DNA of 59,086 nucleotides from positions 1 through 59,086 of the forward strand of contig PHDP01000002.1 of the NCBI GenBank assembly GCA_002842655.1, given 5' to 3'. Made by a program: the position numbers and the translations under genes. Under the pieces are notes generated by a model, which saw nothing but the letters and a program-made list of their open reading frames with translations, was not told the origin of the DNA and searched no databases. The DNA comes from Bacteroidetes bacterium HGW-Bacteroidetes-14 (lineage in GTDB: Bacteria; Bacteroidota; Bacteroidia; Bacteroidales; UBA932). Shown piece by piece: positions 19,249 through 28,200 of this stretch (within the stretch, counting starts at the first letter, position 1; each line of letters starts with the position of its first letter).

Positions 19249-20514
19249 CTATTTCTCCTCTGTCACCTTTTTAGTCTCTCCCTTTTTCTTATCCTCCTTT
19301 CCCCAGGTTACTTTGGAATCTGCCTTAAGGGTCTTGCTGATAGCTGAATAAGGGCCGGTTACAATTCTCTCGCCCTCTTTAAGACCGGTAAGAACCTCAA
19401 TGTTTGTGATATCCTGAATACCTGTGGTTATTACCCTTACCTCAAGTGTGTTATCTTCCTTAACAACAAATACCTGTTCTGCCACAACATCATTTTTCTT
19501 GTTTGTTGTATCTTTTGACAGATCAGATCTGGTAGTGATAGTCTGAACGGGGATTGAAATGATGTCTGCTCTTTTCTCAGTCTGGATAGAGGCAGTTGCC
19601 GACATACCTGGACGGAAAGGATTAACACCCTTTTCCAGCAAATCTGAATATGATTCCGGAAGAATCAAAATCTTAACCTCAAAATTTGTTACCTGCTCAA
19701 GGGATGAACCGATATTTTTTGCAGAATTTGCAATCTGGGTAACAACTCCGGTGAATTTTCTGTCCGGATAGGCATCAACTTCAATGGAAGCAGTATCGTT
19801 GTCCTTTATACGAATGATATCATTTTCGTTTACATCTACAAGCACCTCCATCTGATCGAAGTTGGCGATTCTGAGGAGTTCGGTTCCCGCCATCTGGCTT
19901 GTTCCAACAACGCGTTCACCCTTCTCTACACTAAGCTTGGAGATTGTACCGTCCATAGGAGCGTAGATAGTGGTTTTAGTCAGGTTTTCCTGAGCCTCTT
20001 TAAGTGCAGCTGTAGAGCTTTTAACATTAAACTCGGCAGCCTTGATCTGCTCTTTGGCAACATTGTACTGCGAGAGAGCAGTTTCATAATCTGCCTCAGA
20101 AATTGCTTTCTGCTCAAACAGGCTCTTGCTTCTGTTGTAAGATTGCTCAATCTGTCTGAACTGAGCTGTAAGCTGTGTGAGCTGAGCCTTTACTGAATTA
20201 AGGGATGCCTCTGCACGGTCACGCATCGAAAGATAGACATCCTGCTTAATTTTTATAATAAGTTCGCCTCTTTTTATTTTGTCTCCCTCCTTGAAATTAA
20301 GTTCAATAATTTCGCCGGATACATCCGGAGATATCTTGACCTCTACAACGGGTTTGATTTTTCCGTTGGCAGGAATAACCTCTGTTATGGTTCCTTTGGC
20401 AACAACCTGGGTTGTAACCTCAATAGCCTTGTTTTTGTTGCCCTGCCCAAAAATCACAAGTACAACTATAAGAACAACCGCTGCGGCGATAATCCATTTA
20501 AAACTCTTTTTCAT
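19249..20514 (-). CDS. Periplasmic membrane-fusion adaptor (MacA/HlyD-type)
   Basis: N-terminal TM; GKIKPVVEVKISPDVSGEIIELNFKEGDKIKRGELI biotinyl-lipoyl-like segment; APMDGTISKLSVEKGERV. Confidence 0.88.
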   Translation of the reverse strand: MKKSFKWIIAAAVVLIVVLVIFGQGNKNKAIEVTTQVVAKGTITEVIPANGKIKPVVEVKISPDVSGEIIELNFKEGDKIKRGELIIKIKQDVYLSMRDRAEASLNSVKAQLTQLTAQFRQIEQSYNRSKSLFEQKAISEADYETALSQYNVAKEQIKAAEFNVKSSTAALKEAQENLTKTTIYAPMDGTISKLSVEKGERVVGTSQMAGTELLRIANFDQMEVLVDVNENDIIRIKDNDTASIEVDAYPDRKFTGVVTQIANSAKNIGSSLEQVTNFEVKILILPESYSDLLEKGVNPFRPGMSATASIQTEKRADIISIPVQTITTRSDLSKDTTNKKNDVVAEQVFVVKEDNTLEVRVITTGIQDITNIEVLTGLKEGERIVTGPYSAISKTLKADSKVTWGKEDKKKGETKKVTEEK

Positions 20515-20543
20515 ATTATTGCGGATGGTATTGTTATCTGAAT

Positions 20544-21869
20544 TTATAGTGAAACCGGTTTTCCTTTGTAGAAATCAAGGATCTTCTGCTGGAAAATAAA
20601 CTGGTATTTAGCCTGGTAAAAATCTGACTGGCTTTTGAACAGATTGTTCTTGGCAACAGTATAGTCTGTGGCATTAAGAACACCCAGATCAAATTTTTGT
20701 TGAACATATCTGAAAGACTCCTCCATAGCTTTCACATTTCTCTCAGTTGCCTTGTAACGGGCAAAATATGAATGAGCATCATTTACAGCCTGCTGAATAT
20801 CTTTATAAAGAATCTGTTCGCGGTTCTTTACATCAATTTCTGAACTTCTTACTCCAAGTTTAGCATTTTTGATGTTAGTGTTAGTTCTCCACGAATTAAA
20901 GATTGGGATATTAACGCTGAATGAAACGGAAGGATTCCTGTTTTCGTTGAACTGATCCATGAATGACTCTTCGCGGCTGTCTGCATAATAAGAGCCGTAG
21001 CCTGCCCTGAATGAGAGAGACGGGTAAGCCTGGCCTTTAGCAATGGCTAGCTGAAGGTTTGAATTGTCAAGATTCAGTTTTGCTCCCTTAATCTGAGGCA
21101 GAGTGAGCGAACTGTTGAATAGTTCATCTACAGACTCATCTTTGAACTCTCCTGCAATTGCAAGATTTTCTGAAGGCATTGCAATATCAAATGAACTCTC
21201 TGATGTAAGATCAAGAAGTTGTCTGAGAGATAGCAATGCACTGTTTACCTGATTCTGGGCATTGGTAAACTGTACCTGTTCAGAAGCGTACTGAGCCTCA
21301 ATTTCCAGTAATGAACTGTATGCCTGTCCTCCCGCATCAACAAATTTCCTTGTGCGGTCTACCTGCTCCTTTGTACTCTCCATGCTTGCACGGGCAGAAT
21401 TCAGAATCTCCCTTGAAAGAAGAACCTGTAAATATCCCCTTGCAATTTCTATAGAGATATCGTTCCTGAGCCGGCTTATCTCCTGACGGGCAATTTCCCT
21501 TTTAACGCCCATGTTCTTTAGATTATTGTTCTTTACCATACCCTCGAAAAGTGTCACAGATGCACTCGCATTTGCACTGGTGCTCTGGCTCAGCTTGTTT
21601 TCGATAATCTGGAGATCGTTCATGTTCACGGAGCGGCCCCAGTTCATACTGTGACTCACAGAGGCGTTCAGCGAAGGCAGATAACCTAGCTTAGCCTGGA
21701 GCAAGTTGTTTTCACTCTGCTCTATGGCAAGCTCTTGTTGCTTGATTCTTAGATTGTTATCCCATGCATAACGTATGCACTCCTCGAGGCTCCAGAGCTT
21801 AGTCTGAGCAGAGAGAACTGTGGGGATAAAAATGAGAATAAATACGGGGAGTATTAATAATCTTTTCAT
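20544..21869 (-). CDS. TolC family outer membrane channel
   Basis: Signal peptide MKRLLILPVFILIFIPTVLSAQ; LEECIRYAWDNNLRIKQQEL; start moved to ATG 21869. Confidence 0.88.
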   Translation of the reverse strand: MKRLLILPVFILIFIPTVLSAQTKLWSLEECIRYAWDNNLRIKQQELAIEQSENNLLQAKLGYLPSLNASVSHSMNWGRSVNMNDLQIIENKLSQSTSANASASVTLFEGMVKNNNLKNMGVKREIARQEISRLRNDISIEIARGYLQVLLSREILNSARASMESTKEQVDRTRKFVDAGGQAYSSLLEIEAQYASEQVQFTNAQNQVNSALLSLRQLLDLTSESSFDIAMPSENLAIAGEFKDESVDELFNSSLTLPQIKGAKLNLDNSNLQLAIAKGQAYPSLSFRAGYGSYYADSREESFMDQFNENRNPSVSFSVNIPIFNSWRTNTNIKNAKLGVRSSEIDVKNREQILYKDIQQAVNDAHSYFARYKATERNVKAMEESFRYVQQKFDLGVLNATDYTVAKNNLFKSQSDFYQAKYQFIFQQKILDFYKGKPVSL

Positions 21870-21936
21870 AAGCGACAAAGGTAAAATTATTTTTTTCAAA
21901 AACTCCCCGTAAAATAAAGATTTTACAGGCATTTGC

Positions 21937-22152
21937 CTATTTGTAGATAACCTGTGTCTGCCCCTGCAGATTGTAGAGATTTGAGCTCAGGAACTGAAAG
22001 GCTCTCCAGAGCTTTTTTACTCCGTATCCGACGCCCATTCCAACATATGTTGCAACCTGTCTGTCCCAGTCTCCGGCGCCTCCTCTGGAGGCAATACATT
22101 CGGCTTCGTTAAGCATAACAAGACCGCACTCCTGAATGTTAAACTTTTTCAT
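21937..22152 (-). CDS. Small double-glycine-leader peptide B (putative bacteriocin/signal precursor, 71 aa)
   Basis: MKKFNIQECGLVMLNEAECIASRGG / AGDWDRQVATYVGMGVGYGVKKLWRAFQFLSSNLYNLQGQTQVIYK; start at ATG 22150..22152 overlaps the TAA of peptide A (TAATG); lies in an operon with a C39 exporter. Confidence 0.72.
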   Translation of the reverse strand: MKKFNIQECGLVMLNEAECIASRGGAGDWDRQVATYVGMGVGYGVKKLWRAFQFLSSNLYNLQGQTQVIYK

Positions 22153-22340
22153 TATGCAGCCTCCCATCCCTTTTTGAATCCGTCCCTGAAGTTAGGCCAG
22201 TACTTTTCGGCCTTTTCCAGAAGTTCAAGTGCGACTCCGATTATCTCGGCAAGCTTCTTTAACTTGCTTCCACCATGAACAAGAAGATCTCTCTCTTCCA
22301 GGGGTTTCAGTCCCCATCCTTCAAACACATCACTTTTCAT
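22152..22340 (-). CDS. Small double-glycine-leader peptide A (putative bacteriocin/signal precursor, 62 aa)
   Basis: MKSDVFEGWGLKPLEERDLLVHGG / SKLKKLAEIIGVALELLEKAEKYWPNFRDGFKKGWEAA; amphipathic-helix-like core; 69 nt downstream of the PCAT stop. Confidence 0.72.
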   Translation of the reverse strand: MKSDVFEGWGLKPLEERDLLVHGGSKLKKLAEIIGVALELLEKAEKYWPNFRDGFKKGWEAA

Positions 22341-22409
22341 AGCTTTGATGAATTAATTTTCCCTGCAAAATGGCGTGCAGAGTTCGCCCGGGTGTGTACT
22401 TTACCCTAT

Positions 22410-24470
22410 TTATATACTGTAGATTCTGTCCGCTATAGTTCTGTTCCTCTCTTTATGGGAGATGAGAATTACAATTTTTCCCCGGCTCTTTTCCCGGATA
22501 ACCGCTTTCTCAATCAGAGCCTCTGACTCGCCGTCCAGGGAAGAGGTTGCCTCATCAAGCACAAGGATTGAAGATTCTCTGTATAGAGCCCTTGCCACTG
22601 CAATTCTCTGCTGTTGCCCTCTTGACAGAGAGGAGCCACCTTCACCCGCTCTTGATTCAAATCCCATTGGCATTGACTGAAGAAATCCAAGGATTCCCAG
22701 ATCGCTGCAGATTTCCACTATCCTGCCCAGATCCGGCTCCTCCTCTCCCGGAGCTATGTTCTCTGTAATTGTTCCGTCAAAGAGACCCGGGCTCTGAGGA
22801 ACAACTGCTATCAAGCCTCTCCAGCTCCTCAGGTTTATGTGAGATATATTAACACCGTCTGCAGTAATCATACCTCCTGTCGGGATCCGCATTCTTGTTA
22901 TAAGGGAGACTACCGTGCTCTTTCCGGAGCCGCTCTCTCCCGTGATTGCAGTTATCTCTCCGCGCCGGAAACTGAGATTGAGGTTTTTAAGCACGGTTGC
23001 CCTGCCCGGATAGGAGAAGCAGACATTTTCAAAGTTTATGGACTCGGGCGCTTCTGTTCCGGCAGTTACTCCGGTGTCGAGCGGCTCCGCCTCAAGATCC
23101 ATTATTTCGAAGACCCGGCCGGCCGCTACCGTTCCTTCGCGGAGTGAAGAGCTTGATGTTACTATTTCTGCCAAAGGGGAGGTGAAGAGAGAGATAAGTG
23201 TAAAAAATGATATGAGATCACCCGGCGTAAGTGTACCGGCAATCATCTCTCTCCCGCCTGCCCAAAGGACAAAAACTGTGAAAATTTTTGATATAAAGTC
23301 TGCAAGCCCGCCGGTAAATGCTGCTGTTTTTCCCGACTTAACCAGCATTGATCCCAGTCCGTTAAGAGCCGCCGTGCTTTTTCCGGCAAAATATTGCTCC
23401 GCTCCGGAGTGTTTTAGTGTTGCATAGGAGCGGATGGTTTCAATGAGTGAACTTTCGAACCTTGCACCCTGCTCCATTATTTTTCTATGTATCCTTTTAT
23501 TGAACTCGTCAAATATTCTGAAGATGATGTAAAACAGAGGAACAATTGCAACAGCTCTGAGTGCCATTCCCGGAGAGATTGCAAACATAGCTGCTGCAGA
23601 TCCTGCCAGCATTACAGCTGAGACAACCAGCCCCATAAGAGTCTCGGTAATCATGTTTCTGATTTTGAATGCATCTGAGACCCTGGATGTAATCTCTCCG
23701 GTCTCCCTCCCTTCGTAAAAGAGAGCAGGAAGCTGAGTCAGATGCCTTATGTAGTTTCCTATAAGAGAAACATCAATTTTCACACCTGTTCTCACCATTA
23801 TTACGCTTCTGAACCATGAAAGCAAAAATGAAATGCAGAAAACTCCGCACAAAACAGCAGAAACGATTGTGAGATTATCCAGGTTTCCTGACGGGATGAC
23901 CTTATCAAAGATAATTTTCATAAACAGCGAGATTCCAAAGGCTGTCAGCATAAAAAACAGAGAGAGAATCAGGGCTTTTGCAATAGACCTTCTGTTTTCT
24001 GAAATAATCGAAAATAGCCTTCCTGTAATATCGGCAGCCGCATTCTCCCTGCGGAATGTTGCTGCAGGCGAGAGAAGAATCAGCCTTCCGCTCCACTCCT
24101 CAAGAAGTTCTGACATCCTGACTTTATGAATCTCCCCGTCCTGCGGGTCCATGATTTTCAGAAATCCGTTTCTGATCTGGTAAAGTACAACAAAGTGAAG
24201 CAATCCGCTCTTCTTTTCCAGGTGCAGGATTGCCGGTTTGGGTGCCCTGTAGAGAGAGCTCTCGCGTCCGCTGTACCCTGATGCATCAAATCCCATGTTT
24301 TTTGCTGCATCTACAAGTCCTTTAATAGTTGTTCCCTTTCTGTCTGTGTTACTCATAAGCCTTATTCTGGCCAGAGGCATTTTTAGCCCCCAGAAGGCCG
24401 AAACAGAAGCGAGGCAGGCTACCCCGCAGTCGCTCATATCATGTTGTCTGATTTTTACAGAATAACCCAT
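22410..24470 (-). CDS. Peptidase-containing ABC transporter (C39 peptidase + ABC membrane + ATPase; PCAT)
   Basis: N-terminal C39: IRQHDMSDCGVACLASVSAFWG with LLHFVVLYQ...IMDPQDG (Cys/His/Asp); Walker A GESGSGKST, LSRGQQQR, ILVLDEATSSLD. Start preferred at ATG 24470 after GGAGGAGAGGTG. Confidence 0.93.
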   Translation of the reverse strand: MGYSVKIRQHDMSDCGVACLASVSAFWGLKMPLARIRLMSNTDRKGTTIKGLVDAAKNMGFDASGYSGRESSLYRAPKPAILHLEKKSGLLHFVVLYQIRNGFLKIMDPQDGEIHKVRMSELLEEWSGRLILLSPAATFRRENAAADITGRLFSIISENRRSIAKALILSLFFMLTAFGISLFMKIIFDKVIPSGNLDNLTIVSAVLCGVFCISFLLSWFRSVIMVRTGVKIDVSLIGNYIRHLTQLPALFYEGRETGEITSRVSDAFKIRNMITETLMGLVVSAVMLAGSAAAMFAISPGMALRAVAIVPLFYIIFRIFDEFNKRIHRKIMEQGARFESSLIETIRSYATLKHSGAEQYFAGKSTAALNGLGSMLVKSGKTAAFTGGLADFISKIFTVFVLWAGGREMIAGTLTPGDLISFFTLISLFTSPLAEIVTSSSSLREGTVAAGRVFEIMDLEAEPLDTGVTAGTEAPESINFENVCFSYPGRATVLKNLNLSFRRGEITAITGESGSGKSTVVSLITRMRIPTGGMITADGVNISHINLRSWRGLIAVVPQSPGLFDGTITENIAPGEEEPDLGRIVEICSDLGILGFLQSMPMGFESRAGEGGSSLSRGQQQRIAVARALYRESSILVLDEATSSLDGESEALIEKAVIREKSRGKIVILISHKERNRTIADRIYSI

Positions 24471-24576
24471 CACCTCTCCTCCGTCATTAATTTTTTGAAA
24501 CAGAGCGGGCGGCACTTCATTCACACATTTGTCCCCCTCATGACATCTCAAACACCACGGCCGCCCCTCTGTGATA

Positions 24577-24584
24577 CAAAAGTA
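24577..24584 (-). promoter_or_regulatory. Putative -7 box TACTTTTG for the PCAT-peptide operon
   Basis: Plus strand CAAAAGTA; consensus TAnnTTTG; -33 element weak (TTTG 25 nt upstream instead of 19-21). Confidence 0.4.
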
Positions 24585-24688
24585 TGCTGTGAGTCATCCG
24601 CTTGTGTGCCAAAAGGTAAAAAGCTTGAAAAGTTGTCAGATGTGCTCCTGATTTCCGATTATGGAGATTTTTTTACAGAAATTTCAAC

Positions 24689-25183
24689 TCAGGAAACGAG
24701 ATTTTTTAGATATGGAAAAATGGCAGGGGCCACTTTGGAGACAAAAGCATAAAGTCTGGATTTTTCAAGTGTCTCCTTTGGAAGAAATTCAAATAAATTA
24801 TCGAGTGAATTGAGCAAATAGATGATTACGCTAATAATAAACGCATATTTGATTATTGCGAAAACTACTCCCAGAAGTTTGTCAAGCCATCCCAGAAGGG
24901 CGAGTTTGAATGCTCCTGCAATAAGTTTTCCTGCAAGATTTACTAATATGAGAACCCCAATGAAAATGATTGCAAATGAGATGATATTGAGCCATTGAGG
25001 GTCTGTGTGAATCCACACCTTGATTTTGTCGCTCAGCAGGGCAGAAAAGTGATAGCCTCCCCAGATTCCAAGTACAAGTGCGGCAACTCCGGCTGCCTGT
25101 CTTATGAAACCCTTCATTAATCCGCCAATTACGGCAGGGATGAAACAGAGGAGAATGATTATATCTGCAGGATTGAGCGACAT
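24689..25183 (-). CDS. cvpA: CvpA family (colicin V production) membrane protein
   Basis: MSLNPADIIILLCFIPAVIGGLMKGFIRQAAGVAALVLGIWGGYHFS; start moved to ATG 25183. Confidence 0.85.
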   Translation of the reverse strand: MSLNPADIIILLCFIPAVIGGLMKGFIRQAAGVAALVLGIWGGYHFSALLSDKIKVWIHTDPQWLNIISFAIIFIGVLILVNLAGKLIAGAFKLALLGWLDKLLGVVFAIIKYAFIISVIIYLLNSLDNLFEFLPKETLEKSRLYAFVSKVAPAIFPYLKNLVS

Positions 25184-25200
25184 AGGTAATCTATTTTTTT

Positions 25201-25231
25201 CAAAAGTAGTGAATAATCGTATCTTTGCAAA
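25201..25231 (-). promoter_or_regulatory. Promoter for cvpA: TTTG-N19-TACTTTTG
   Basis: Plus-strand CAAAAGTA 25201..25208 and CAAA 25228..25231, exact N19 spacing. Confidence 0.6.
25220..25227 (+). promoter_or_regulatory. -7 box TATCTTTG for ileS
   Basis: TAnnTTTG, 23 nt upstream of ileS ATG, inside the cvpA promoter on the other strand. Confidence 0.55.
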
Positions 25232-25250
25232 TTCAAAAAGCGAAATAAAA

Positions 25251-28200
25251 ATGAGGTTTGCCGAGTATAAAAATCTGAATCTGGTAGAGATTAACAATAC
25301 CGTACTTGATAAATGGAAAAAGGAGCAGTGTTTCGAGAGGAGTATTGCAGAGCGTAAAGACGCACCCGTATTCGTTTTCCATGAAGGGCCGCCATCGGCC
25401 AACGGAATGCCGGGCATTCACCACGTGATGGCAAGGGCCATAAAGGATGTTTTCTGCCGCTTCAAGACTCAGACAGGATATCTGGTTGAGCGCAAGGCCG
25501 GGTGGGATACTCATGGTCTTCCTGTTGAGCTTGGTGTTGAGAAGATGCTGGGCATAACAAAAGAGGATATTGGAAAGAGCATTTCAGTTGATGAGTACAA
25601 CGCCGCCTGCCGCAGGGAGGTGATGAAGTACACTAAAGAGTGGGAGGGACTTACCGAGCAGATGGGTTACTGGGTAGACATGAACAACCCCTACATCACT
25701 TACGACAACAGATACATTGAGACACTCTGGCACCTGCTCAAGGTTATTTACAACAAGAATCTCCTTTACAAGGGATACTCAATTCAGCCCTTCTCACCTG
25801 CAGCAGGAACCGGTCTCAGCACACATGAGCTGAACCAGCCAGGATGCTACAGAGATGTTAAAGACACTACCTGTACAGCCCAGTTTAAAGTAACAAGAGA
25901 CTCAAAATCTGAGGCACTATTTGCAGAGATTGAGAAAGAGACAGGGGAGAAACTTCCTCTTTACATAATGGCCTGGACAACCACTCCATGGACACTTCCT
26001 TCAAACACTGCCCTTTGCGTAGGTCCAAACATTAAATATGTTAAGGTTGTTTCGCTGAATCCTTACACTCACGAAAAGGTAGTTTATATCCTCGCTGAGG
26101 AACTTCTGGGAATGTACTTCAATCCTAAGGGAACTGAGCTGGCATTTGAGGAGTACAAAGAGGGAGACAAGATTATTCCATACATAGTTGTGGGCAAGAG
26201 TTTAAAAGGTTCTGAACTTACAGGCATAGTTTACGAACAGCTTATTCCTTGGATTAAACCGGAGAATGGTGCTCTGCGTGTAATTGCAGGTGACTTCGTT
26301 ACAACCAGCGATGGTACCGGAATTGTACACATTGCTCCGACTTTTGGAGCAGATGACGACAAAGTTGCAAAGGCAAACGGAGTACCGGCACTTCTTGTAC
26401 GGGACGCAGCGGGACAGAATCAGCCTCTTGTAGACAGAACAGGGAAATTCTTCCTCACATCTGACCTTGACCCTGCCTTTGTAGCAGAGCGGGTACACGT
26501 CTCTTACAGAGATTTCGAGGGCAGGTATGTTAAAAATGCATACGATGCATCACTGGGCGAAAATGATGGTACAGTGGATATTGATATAGCAGTCATGCTC
26601 AAGCAGCAGGGACTTGTATTCCGCATAGAAAAACACACTCACTCTTACCCTCACTGCTGGAGAACAGACAAGCCGGTGCTTTATTATCCGCTTGATTCAT
26701 GGTTCATAAGAACCACTGCTGTTCAGGAGAGAATGATTGAACTTAACAAGACCATTAACTGGAAGCCTGAGGCAACAGGAAGCGGCCGTTTTGGAAAGTG
26801 GCTTGAGAATCTTCAGGACTGGAACCTTTCAAGGAGCCGTTACTGGGGAACTCCTCTTCCAATATGGAGAACAGAGGATGGAGCTGAGGAGATTTGTATT
26901 GGTTCTGCAGCTGAACTGTTTGCAGAGCTGGATAAGTCTGCTGCGGCTGGCATTATTTCGAGCAATCCATTAAGAGACAAAGGTTTTGTACCGGGAGATT
27001 TCTCTAAGGAGAATTATGAAAAGATTGACCTCCACAGACCATACGTAGACGGTTTTATTCTGGTTTCACCTTCCGGAAAGCCAATGATGCGCGAAACAGA
27101 CCTTATTGACGTGTGGTTCGATTCTGGAGCAATGCCTTTCGCACAGGAGGGGCTTGGCAAGGCCGGTTCGCCATCGTTTGGCCGTACGGCTGACTTTATA
27201 GCAGAGGGGGTTGACCAGACCCGCGGATGGTTCTTTACCCTTCATGCAATCTCCACAATGGTCAATGATAAAGTTGCATTCAAGACAGTACTCTCCAACG
27301 GACTTGTACTTGACAAGGATGGTAACAAAATGAGCAAGAGACTTGGCAATGCAGTTGACCCATTCTCAACTCTGGGAGAGTATGGTGCCGATGCGCTTCG
27401 CTGGTACATGCTCACCAACGCCCAGCCGTGGGATAACCTTAAGTTTGATATTGGCGGAGTAGATGAAGTTCGCAGAAAATTCTTCGGAACCCTTTACAAT
27501 ACATACTCCTTCTTTGCACTATATGCAAACGTGGACAAATTCGACAACAGCGCAGCTCCTGTGAAACTCAGCGACAGACCGGAGATAGACCGCTGGATTA
27601 TATCTCTGCTTAACACCCTTGTAAAGGATGTAACAGAGGCATACGAAACCTTTGATGTAACAACTGCTGGCAGACTTATTCAGGACTTTGTGAACGACAA
27701 CCTGAGCAACTGGTATGTCCGCCTTAACCGCAAAAGATTCTGGGGCGGCAGCATGGACAGCGACAAGCTTTCAGCTTACCAGACCCTCTACACAGCCCTT
27801 GAGACCATAGCTGTAATTTCTGCTCCTATTGCTCCTTTCTTTATGGAGCGACTCTTCCTTGACCTTAATGCAGTGTCAAAGAGGTTTAAAGAGAGTTCAG
27901 TACACCTTGTGATGATGCCGTCTGCAGATGAATCGGCTATCGATAAGGCGCTTGAGGAGAGAATGGAACTTGCTCAGAGAGCATCTTCAATGATCCTAGC
28001 CCTTCGCCGTAAGGTGAATATCAAGGTTAGGCAGCCTCTGGCAAAGATTCTGGTTCCAGTTCTTGACAGTAAACTTCAGGAGCAGTTCGAGATGGTTAAA
28101 CCGCTGGTTCTTGGAGAGGTGAATGTTAAAGAGGTTGAGTATATCCATGACACTAAAGGTTTAATAACTAAAAAGATAAAACCGAATTTCAAGACTCTTG

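Noticed and set aside
24471-24551. N-terminal extension of the PCAT ORF (MRCHEGDKCVNEVPPALFQKINDGGEVM), which itself contains a GG
   Set aside because: Better start at 24470 with purine-rich GGAGGAGAGGTG just upstream and the C39 domain beginning immediately; the GG is probably chance.
25104-25250. Long N-terminal extension of IleS in the ORF track
   Set aside because: Conserved IleS start MRFAEYKNLNL is at 25251, with a TAnnTTTG promoter box in between.
25184-25250. T-box riboswitch upstream of ileS
   Set aside because: Leader is too short (23 nt from -7 box to ATG) and lacks T-box features.
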